DNA of 64,000 nucleotides from Microbacterium testaceum StLB037. GTDB taxonomy: Bacteria > Actinomycetota > Actinomycetes > Actinomycetales > Microbacteriaceae. Under the pieces are notes generated by a model that had not been told where the DNA came from, ran no database searches, and saw only the letters and a program-made list of their open reading frames with translations. Position numbers and translations under genes: made by a program. Positions 58,456 through 64,000 of the stretch are shown here, in pieces. The stretch is taken from the NCBI RefSeq assembly GCF_900104345.1, contig NZ_FNJN01000002.1, positions 248,001 through 312,000 on the forward strand, given 5' to 3'. How positions within the stretch are numbered: position 1 is the stretch's first letter; each line of letters opens with the position of its first letter.

Positions 58456-58862
58456 TGCCCACCGATCAGGAACGCCACGATCAGGGCATGACCGTGCGCC
58501 GCGCCGTGCTGGGCGACGCGCACGTCGAGCGCTCGATCGCCGCGACCACTGACCTCACCGCCGACTGGCAGGACTTCATCACGCGCGTCGCGTGGGGAGA
58601 CGTGTGGTCACGGCCCGGCCTCGACCGTCGCTCGCGCTCGATCGCGGTGCTGAGCTCGCTCATCGCGCACGGTCACCACGAGGAGCTCGCGATGCACCTG
58701 CGCGCGGCGCTACGCAACGGGCTGAGCGTCGAGGAGATCCGCGAGGTCATCCTGCAGTCGGCGATCTACTCCGGCGTGCCGGCGGCCAATTCGGCCTTCC
58801 GCATCGCCTCCGAGGTGTTGTCGGCGACCGATGCGCAAACCGCGCGCCCCCGCGAGGAGTGA
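58455..58862 (+). CDS. pcaC: 4-carboxymuconolactone decarboxylase
   Basis: ATG at 58455 shares one base with the pcaD stop (TGATG). The 135-residue enzyme has 'WGDVWSRPGLDRRSRSIAVL' and 'AHGHHEELAMHLRAALRNGL' with the conserved His, then 'EVILQSAIYSGVPAANSAF'. It removes CO2 from the lactone to give the PcaD substrate. It is the last pca gene here; pcaIJ and pcaF are not in the window. Confidence 0.94.
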   Translation: MPTDQERHDQGMTVRRAVLGDAHVERSIAATTDLTADWQDFITRVAWGDVWSRPGLDRRSRSIAVLSSLIAHGHHEELAMHLRAALRNGLSVEEIREVILQSAIYSGVPAANSAFRIASEVLSATDAQTARPREE

Positions 58863-59031
58863 TCCGGAGGCGACCGACGGCTGTCGGCGCTTCCTGGCCC
58901 GTGTCACCGGAACCGGGCATGTCGCCGGAACAGGACGATCCGGCTCGGATGGCGCTGTTCCCGTGGCATCCGCCTGTCGCGGTGACGTCGCGGCGCGGTG
59001 AGGGACGGCGTCAGCGCCCCCGGCCACCGCG

Positions 59032-60351
59032 TCAGCGCGCGGAACGACCGAAGTGGAACGGGCACGACGACGGCGCGTCCGCGCGGCGCACGCGTCCACC
59101 CGAGCGCGGCTTGGTCGGCATCCGCCGCCTGTTCACGTCGAGCCCGCGGCCGCTGATGCGGATGCGCGGGTCGCTGAGGACGGCGATGGATGCCGCGAGC
59201 CCGGCGATCGCGAGCTTCTCTCCGGGGCAGCGGTGGCCGGTGCGGACGTCGGCGCCGCCGTGGGGGACGAACGCGCGGATGGCCTCGTAGTCGTCGACGC
59301 CGACGAAGCGCTCGGGGGCGAAATCGGAGGGATGCTCCCACTCGCGGGTGTCGGTGTCGGTGCCGAGGATGTCGAGCACGACCCGGCCGCCCGCCGGCAC
59401 GCGCTGACCGTCGAGCTCGATGTCGGTCTCGGCCCACGCGGGCAGCATCGGCACGAAGGGGGCGGTGCGGCGGATCTCCTGCGCGAAAGCCGTGGAGAGC
59501 TCTCCGCCGACGTGGGTCCCGCGTTCGGTCGTCTCGGCGGCGATGCGCTCGCGCCACTCGGGGCGGTCGTGCAGTTCTTTCGCGGCGAAGGCGACGAAAC
59601 GCGAGACGGCGATCATGGGCCGGAAGCTGTTCTGGAGCTCGATCCCCGCGGTCTTCGCGGGGAGGAGTTCGCCGTCCTGGTCGCGGTGGTGCGCCCACGC
59701 GTGCAGGGCCGTGTTCTCGGCGGGGCGCAGGGTGCCGGCGCGAACCGCGTCGATGAGCTCGGCAGCGTGACGGTCGGACCACCGGCGGTTGATGAGCGCG
59801 AGCGCGAACTCGGGGGAGTAGGGGACACCGAAGCCGTCGACGATCTGCGCCTGGCGCTTCGCCCAGCGGGTCTGCGCCGACGCGGTGCCGGGGATGCCGG
59901 CCCAGCGCATGATCGACCGGCCGAGGGCGCCCACCGCCGCGTCGTACGCCGAACGTTCGCCGCCGGTGACCCAGGCGTCGAGTTCGCCCTGCCACTGCCG
60001 GTCGAGCTCGGGGAGCAGGCGCTGCACCTCGGCGTCGTCGTACAGCACGTCGACGAAGGTCGCCTTGCGGTGGCGGTGCTCGGCGCCGTCGAGGCTGTGC
60101 ACCGAGCCGTGGCCGAAGAGCGACTCCTGGATGAAGGCGGGCATGGCGCCGTGGCGACGGATGCGCGACTCGTCATAGAAGAGGTCCACACCTTCCTCGC
60201 CGCGCACGAACAGCGCCTCGCGCCCGAGCAGGCGGAACGGCACGGCGCGGGCACCGCGGTCGGCCCGACGCCACAGGTGCGAGCCGAAGCCGTAACCACG
60301 GATCAGAAGAGCGAGCGAGTCATCTCGGAGCAGGGCGAGGGGGGATGCCAT
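59032..60351 (-). CDS. CYP152-family cytochrome P450 peroxygenase with OleT-like active site
   Basis: The 439-residue P450 has the heme loop 'FVPHGGADVRTGHRCPGEKL' (Cys375) and, in place of the usual I-helix acid-Thr pair, 'QNSFRPMIAVSRF' with Arg244-Pro245, the carboxylate anchor of CYP152 enzymes. These use H2O2 on fatty acids. Phe79 and His85 ('LFGHGSVHSLDG') occupy the numbered positions of Phe79/His85 in the alkene-forming OleT, where hydroxylating relatives have Gln85. Decarboxylation to terminal alkenes is therefore possible next to hydroxylation. It stands alone and is convergent with pcaC. Confidence 0.9.
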   Translation of the reverse strand: MASPLALLRDDSLALLIRGYGFGSHLWRRADRGARAVPFRLLGREALFVRGEEGVDLFYDESRIRRHGAMPAFIQESLFGHGSVHSLDGAEHRHRKATFVDVLYDDAEVQRLLPELDRQWQGELDAWVTGGERSAYDAAVGALGRSIMRWAGIPGTASAQTRWAKRQAQIVDGFGVPYSPEFALALINRRWSDRHAAELIDAVRAGTLRPAENTALHAWAHHRDQDGELLPAKTAGIELQNSFRPMIAVSRFVAFAAKELHDRPEWRERIAAETTERGTHVGGELSTAFAQEIRRTAPFVPMLPAWAETDIELDGQRVPAGGRVVLDILGTDTDTREWEHPSDFAPERFVGVDDYEAIRAFVPHGGADVRTGHRCPGEKLAIAGLAASIAVLSDPRIRISGRGLDVNRRRMPTKPRSGGRVRRADAPSSCPFHFGRSAR

Positions 60352-60421
60352 GCCCTCACGGTTCCACGCGGAGCGGCGGTCGCCGAGGGGGCGGCGCGAC
60401 CGCGGGTCGGTGTGATAACTC

Positions 60422-61507
60422 TCAGCGCCACTGCTCCGTCGGCGTCAGTGGGACGAGCGGTGGAATGGCGGGCGTCGTGCGGAGGTCGATCCGTCGGCCC
60501 TCACGCGCCGACAGCGGGAGCGCCGTCACGATCTCGGTGACGTGCAGGGCGATCTCGCCGCTCGCCCGCCCGTGGCCCCGCACCATGTCGACGAGGCCGA
60601 CCCCTCGTCCCGCCCCCACGTACCCCGCGCTCACCGGCAGGGCGACCCACCCGTCCGAGCCGACGGCGTGATGACGCACCTCGCCGTCGAAGTCGTTCGG
60701 GTCGGGGACGGCCAGCGACCCGGCTTCGCCGTGCACCTCGATCGGCGCGGCCGTGGTCCCGCCCGCGTCGAAGCTGAACGTCACACTCGACAGGGCACCG
60801 CTGGCGTGCCGGAGGGTGCCGGTGACGTGGGTGTCGACCTCGACGGGAATGCGCTCGCCTGCGCGCGGCCCCGACCCGATCTCGCGTTCAGTGCGGCCAC
60901 GGGACACTTCTCCGCTGACCGACACGACCGGGCCGAGCAGGTGCACGAGAGAGGTCAGGTAGTACGGCCCCATGTCGAAGTGCGGCCCTCCGCCCTCGCG
61001 GTAGTAGAAGTCGGGATTCGGATGCCAGTGCTCATGGCCCGGCGAGACCCAGGTCGCGGTGGCCGCCGTCGGCCGACCGATGAGGCCGCTCTCGATGGCC
61101 GCCCGGGCCGTTTGCACCCCCGTGCCGAGCACCGTGTCGGGGGCGCTCCCGACGGCGACGCCGGCGGCCGTGGCATCCGCCATCACGCGCTCCGCGTCGG
61201 CGAACGTCGTGGCCAGCGGCTTCTCGCCGAACACGCCCTTGCCCGCGGCGATCGCGGCGCGAGCGATCTCGGCGTGCGCGGCGGGGACGGTGAGGTTGAC
61301 GACCACGTCGACGTCGTCCGCGGCGAGCAGCGCGTCGACGCCGAGCGCGCGGGCCGAGGGGAGCGCCTCGGCGACCTCGGTCGCGCGATCGGCGCGCAGG
61401 TCGGCGACGGCGACGATCCGGACGGCGGGATGATCCCTCAGGGTGCGCAGGTATTGGTCGCTGATGACCCCGAGGCCGATCAGCCCGATGCGCGTCGGCT
61501 CGTCCAC
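60422..61507 (-). CDS. Gfo/Idh/MocA-family oxidoreductase
   Basis: GTG at 61507 with GAGAGGGG upstream gives 361 residues. The NAD(P) motif 'IGLIGLGVISDQYLRTL' is at about 6-22, 'GVFGEKPLATTFADAERVM' carries the conserved Glu-Lys-Pro, and 'GGGPHFDMGPYYLTSLVHLL' has the His-x3-Asp-like region of the catalytic domain. Such enzymes oxidise or reduce sugars and cyclitols. It overlaps the ThuA-like gene by 28 bases, which indicates a joint sugar role. Confidence 0.9.
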   Translation of the reverse strand: MDEPTRIGLIGLGVISDQYLRTLRDHPAVRIVAVADLRADRATEVAEALPSARALGVDALLAADDVDVVVNLTVPAAHAEIARAAIAAGKGVFGEKPLATTFADAERVMADATAAGVAVGSAPDTVLGTGVQTARAAIESGLIGRPTAATATWVSPGHEHWHPNPDFYYREGGGPHFDMGPYYLTSLVHLLGPVVSVSGEVSRGRTEREIGSGPRAGERIPVEVDTHVTGTLRHASGALSSVTFSFDAGGTTAAPIEVHGEAGSLAVPDPNDFDGEVRHHAVGSDGWVALPVSAGYVGAGRGVGLVDMVRGHGRASGEIALHVTEIVTALPLSAREGRRIDLRTTPAIPPLVPLTPTEQWR

Positions 61508-62187
61508 AGCAGTCCCCTCTCGATGATGGTCCGCGCGTGCGGGTCGGTCAGAACGCCGGGGTCGTGACCGGGTGTCGCGACGAAGACGCGCCCCCGCCCC
61601 CATTCGCGCGTCCAGACCGCGGGCGAGACGACCGGGCGGTGCCACGGCTCGTCGTCGCGCACCGGGTGCGTGGTCGTGGCCAGTACGTCGTTCAGGTCGT
61701 CGTGCAGCACCCAGTACTGCTCGGTGACGAGGGGGAAGGCGTCGATCCCGCTCGTGATCTCGTGCGTGCGCCCGAGGTCGGTGATCTCGATGAGGTGCTC
61801 GACGAAGGCGTCGGTCGCCGGATCGGCGCGGTCCCCCGGGTCTTTCCGGGGGTGCGCGGCGAACTGCCCGCCCACAAGCTGCAGGTACGCGGCGTCGTGG
61901 CGGTAGGAGTCGACGATGCCGCCGTGCCACCCGGCCAGACCCGTGCCCGCGGCCACCGCCGCGCGGAGACCTTCGATGCTCTCGGCGTCGGCCTCGCTCA
62001 TCGTCGCGGCCTGGACGACGAGGTCGACACCGCTCATGACGTCGGCGTCGGCGTAGATGCGGGGGGACTCCTCGATCCGCACCTCGAAGCCGTTGCTCCG
62101 CAGGAACGGCAGGAACATCTCAGTCGTCTCGACGGGGTGGTGGCCGTCCCACCCGCCGCGCACGATCAGCGCCGTTCGTGACGTCAT
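61480..62187 (-). CDS. ThuA-like domain protein
   Basis: The 235-residue protein has the glutaminase-like ThuA fold: 'ALIVRGGWDGHHPVETTEMF', 'AAGTGLAGWHGGIVDSYRHD' and 'WGRGRVFVATPGHDP'. ThuA is linked to trehalose-type disaccharide use through 3-keto intermediates. Pairing with a Gfo/Idh/MocA oxidoreductase fits that scheme. The exact reaction is not established. Confidence 0.88.
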   Translation of the reverse strand: MTSRTALIVRGGWDGHHPVETTEMFLPFLRSNGFEVRIEESPRIYADADVMSGVDLVVQAATMSEADAESIEGLRAAVAAGTGLAGWHGGIVDSYRHDAAYLQLVGGQFAAHPRKDPGDRADPATDAFVEHLIEITDLGRTHEITSGIDAFPLVTEQYWVLHDDLNDVLATTTHPVRDDEPWHRPVVSPAVWTREWGRGRVFVATPGHDPGVLTDPHARTIIERGLLWTSRRASG

Positions 62188-62306
62188 CGTCCCTCCTCCG
62201 CTCCGGACGCCGGCCCCGGCTTCCGCATCGACGCCTCACGCTACCGTCGGGCGCCGACATCGCCCAGGGCTCTGCGCGAACGGGCCGGGACCGTGGCATC
62301 CCGTCC

Positions 62307-62321
62307 GATAATGGGGGAGTG
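62307..62321 (+). promoter_or_regulatory. Leaderless promoter of the SnoaL-like gene
   Basis: GATAAT (62307-62312) ends six bases before GTG 62319. Confidence 0.55.
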
Positions 62322-62708
62322 GAGGTCTGGGAGACGCGCGAGTGGTTCGCCGACTACCTCGAGGCGCTCAACCGCCACGACCTCGAAGCGGTCCGCGGGC
62401 TGCTGCACCCGGCCGTGCGTCGTGCGCACCTTCCCGCGGGGGCGGAGGCCTGGATCGCCGACCTCGCCGAACTGTGGCACGGCTTCCCGGATTGGCAGTG
62501 GAAGCGCATCCAGCTGGTCGTCGAGGACGACCGTCTGGCGGTGCACCTGCGGGGCGGGGGAGCGCACACGGGTTCGTTCGGCCATGTGAGCCCGACCCAT
62601 CGGCGGGTGAACATCGCGTCTTTCGCCATGTACCGCCTCGAGCGCGGCCGGATCGTCGAGGCGAGCGGCACCGACGACCCCGCGCAGATCCTTCTCGCTC
62701 TCGGCTGA
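62319..62708 (+). CDS. SnoaL/NTF2-like protein
   Basis: The 129-residue single-domain protein has 'EWFADYLEALNRHDLEAVRG', 'LWHGFPDWQWKRIQLVVEDD', 'VHLRGGGAHTGSFGHVSPTH' and 'SFAMYRLERGRIVEASGTDD', the SnoaL cone fold. It may be an ester cyclase-like or other small-molecule binding protein. The substrate is unknown. Confidence 0.82.
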   Translation: MEVWETREWFADYLEALNRHDLEAVRGLLHPAVRRAHLPAGAEAWIADLAELWHGFPDWQWKRIQLVVEDDRLAVHLRGGGAHTGSFGHVSPTHRRVNIASFAMYRLERGRIVEASGTDDPAQILLALG

Positions 62709-62829
62709 GTCGGAGCGCGTGCGGTCGGGTCTCTCGCGGCGAGCGATCTGTCAAGGGCGGCCGCCTGTCGGGGGGTCCGGGTACGGTCGCTCTCGCCCGT
62801 TTCCATCCCGGGTAGAGAGAGGGGCGACC

Positions 62830-63114
62830 ATGGTGTCTCACGACCGCCCCGGCGCCGGAGTCGTGTGGGCTCGCGTCGAAGACGGCTTCCATGTCGGCAG
62901 CAGGAACGGTGTGTTCCTGGGGTACATCGACCGCCAGGCCGGCGGCGCATTCCTCGCGTACGACGGTCGTTCGCGCCTCGTCGGCCGCTTCGACGCGCTC
63001 ACCGCCGCCATGGCCGCCGTGACCAACGACCAGCCCCCGCAGGACGCCGAGATCACCCTTCGCGAGGTGCGGGTCCCCGCGCCGCGATCGATCGACGGCG
63101 GCAAGGCCTCATGA
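62830..63114 (+). CDS. 94-residue partner protein of the BLUF photoreceptor
   Basis: ATG at 62830 follows AGAGAGGGG. The product contains 'WARVEDGFHVGSRNGVFLGY' and 'GGAFLAYDGRSRLVGRFDAL', a small beta-rich fold, and no known domain. It overlaps the BLUF gene by ATGA. It might be the output or binding partner of the light sensor, but this rests only on position. Confidence 0.75.
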   Translation: MVSHDRPGAGVVWARVEDGFHVGSRNGVFLGYIDRQAGGAFLAYDGRSRLVGRFDALTAAMAAVTNDQPPQDAEITLREVRVPAPRSIDGGKAS

Positions 63115-63548
63115 GCTCCGACCTCGTCTCCATCTCGTACGTCAGCGCGGCCGCCGAGCCGTTCGACGACGACCGGTTGCACGACCTGCTCGCGCAGAGC
63201 CGCCGCTCGAATCACGAGCACGACCTCACCGGCATGCTGCTGTACCGTCGCGGGCGCTTCTTCCAGGTACTCGAAGGGCCGCTGGATGCCGTGGACGAGC
63301 TCATGACGAAGATCCGTCGCGACCCGCGCCATACCGATGTCCGCGTGCTGCTGACGGAGCACATCGACGACCGTCGATTCACTGAGTGGACGATGGGGTA
63401 CGAGCCGATCGGCATCCCCGCCACCCCCGCTCCCGAGGGCTTCCGCGACACCTTCGACGACCTCGAGGCCGACGACGAGGACGCGAGCATCCGCGCCGTG
63501 CGCGAACTCACCGTGTGGTTCCGCGCGCGCACGGCGAGCGACGACTGA
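63111..63548 (+). CDS. BLUF-domain blue-light photoreceptor
   Basis: The 145-residue protein is a short BLUF protein with FAD-binding residues in place: Tyr10 ('VSISYVSAA'), Asn34 ('SNHEHDLTGMLLY') and Gln52 ('GRFFQVLEGPLDAV'). 'EWTMGY' with the Trp is near residue 99. Blue light should rearrange the Tyr-Gln hydrogen bonds. There is no output domain, only about 45 acidic C-terminal residues, so it must act on another protein. Confidence 0.92.
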   Translation: MSSDLVSISYVSAAAEPFDDDRLHDLLAQSRRSNHEHDLTGMLLYRRGRFFQVLEGPLDAVDELMTKIRRDPRHTDVRVLLTEHIDDRRFTEWTMGYEPIGIPATPAPEGFRDTFDDLEADDEDASIRAVRELTVWFRARTASDD

Positions 63549-63576
63549 CGCAGGGGCCTCCACGGGTCGGGCGCGG

Positions 63577-63591
63577 TAGCGTCGCGGGGTG
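63577..63591 (+). promoter_or_regulatory. Leaderless promoter of the Pr6Pr gene
   Basis: TAGCGT (63577-63582) ends six bases before GTG 63589. Confidence 0.55.
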
Positions 63592-64000
63592 ACCTCCCAC
63601 CCCGCGGGCTCTCGCCGACGCGTCCGCTCCGTCGCCCGCATCGTCGCTGGCGTGGGCGTGCTCGGGGTCGTGCTGTTCGCCTACGGGCTGCGCATCGCGG
63701 CGGACGACCCCGGCTTCTTCGACTTCTTCGGATACTTCACCAATCAGACGAGCAGCCTGACGGCGCTCGTGCTGATCGCCGTGGGTGCCCGGGGCGCGGC
63801 GGATCGAACCGTGCCCGTCGGGCTCGCTCTCGCGTGGGCGATCGGGGCGGCCTGCCTCATCGTGGTCGCCGTCGTCTACAACGGTCTCGTCCCGGGGACG
63901 GGATCGGCCCCACCGTGGGTGAGCGCGGTGCTGCACCTCGTCTTCCCGCTGCTCGTCGTCGTCGACATCGCCACGGCTCCCGATCGTCCCCGACTCGCGT
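63589..64000 (+). CDS. Pr6Pr-family membrane protein, N-terminal part (cut by window edge)
   Basis: The 137 visible residues include four membrane helices and 'GFFDFFGYFTNQTSSLTALV', the Pr6Pr hallmark, then 'VVYNGLVPGTGSAPPWVSAV' and 'HLVFPLLVVVDIATAP'. The family has six helices and no firmly known function. The gene continues past the window. Confidence 0.85.
   Translation, partial: MTSHPAGSRRRVRSVARIVAGVGVLGVVLFAYGLRIAADDPGFFDFFGYFTNQTSSLTALVLIAVGARGAADRTVPVGLALAWAIGAACLIVVAVVYNGLVPGTGSAPPWVSAVLHLVFPLLVVVDIATAPDRPRLA

Noticed and set aside
1..64000. CRISPR array, tRNA or rRNA genes, insertion sequences
   Set aside because: I looked for regular spaced repeats, cloverleaf arms and transposase motifs and found none.

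Overview
The window is about 70% GC and gene-dense, with short intergenic gaps, frequent GTG starts and many 4-nt ATGA/GTGA gene overlaps. The gene set (C-minus ribosomal proteins, DtxR-type iron box, PcaHGBDC, CopD/CtaG fusion, LAxTG wall anchor) and the very frequent heptamer GGATGCC/GGCATCC point to an actinobacterium, most probably the family Microbacteriaceae and perhaps Microbacterium. It reads as ordinary chromosome. I saw no rRNA, tRNA, CRISPR array, insertion sequence or prophage.

Layout. 1-2.0 kb: end of a WxL-like surface protein and its DUF916 partner. 2.0-9.1 kb: TetR/GNAT pair, two membrane proteins, a zinc alcohol dehydrogenase and a large wall-anchored GH43 protein. 9.3-18.0 kb: purB, a low-molecular-weight phosphatase, a small membrane protein, hisC-type aminotransferase, a branched-chain 2-oxoacid dehydrogenase operon and an MFS exporter. 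18.1-23.1 kb: metQNI methionine importer, a DoxX-like protein and a surface HNH nuclease. 23.1-30.2 kb: a catabolic island (acetoacetate decarboxylase-like, 3-hydroxyacyl-CoA dehydrogenase, class III aminotransferase, PucR regulator, methylmalonate-semialdehyde dehydrogenase). 30.3-38.4 kb: zinc region with znuACB, zur, an UPF0718-type permease and its His-rich partner, followed by the zinc-independent ribosomal proteins L28, L33 and S14. 38.5-52.7 kb: LuxR regulator, HU, CopD/CtaG, a MerR/thioredoxin-reductase-like divergent pair, Pif1-like helicase, heme oxygenase, a serine-hydrolase-like lipoprotein without catalytic motifs, EamA exporter, CorA and an amino acid permease. 52.7-58.9 kb: protocatechuate branch of the beta-ketoadipate pathway (pobA, IclR regulator, pcaHGBDC). 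59.0-64.0 kb: a CYP152 P450 with an OleT-like active site, a Gfo/Idh/MocA-ThuA pair, a SnoaL-like protein, a BLUF photoreceptor with a small partner, and the start of a Pr6Pr membrane protein.

How the genes work together. 4-Hydroxybenzoate is hydroxylated by PobA and opened by PcaHG. PcaB, PcaC and PcaD carry it to 3-oxoadipate, and the last steps are not in the window. Zinc starvation should release Zur from a box before znuA. The neighbouring C-minus ribosomal proteins fit the same theme, although I found no Zur box in front of them.

Most unusual signals: two families of palindromic intergenic repeats at gene 3' ends; a structured leader and a 16-bp palindrome before rpmB-rpmG-rpsN; the OleT-type P450; the catalytically emptied serine hydrolase; a 57-bp perfect tandem duplication in the PucR gene; a textbook MerR operator; and a recurring TANNNT-N6-start arrangement that implies many leaderless mRNAs.
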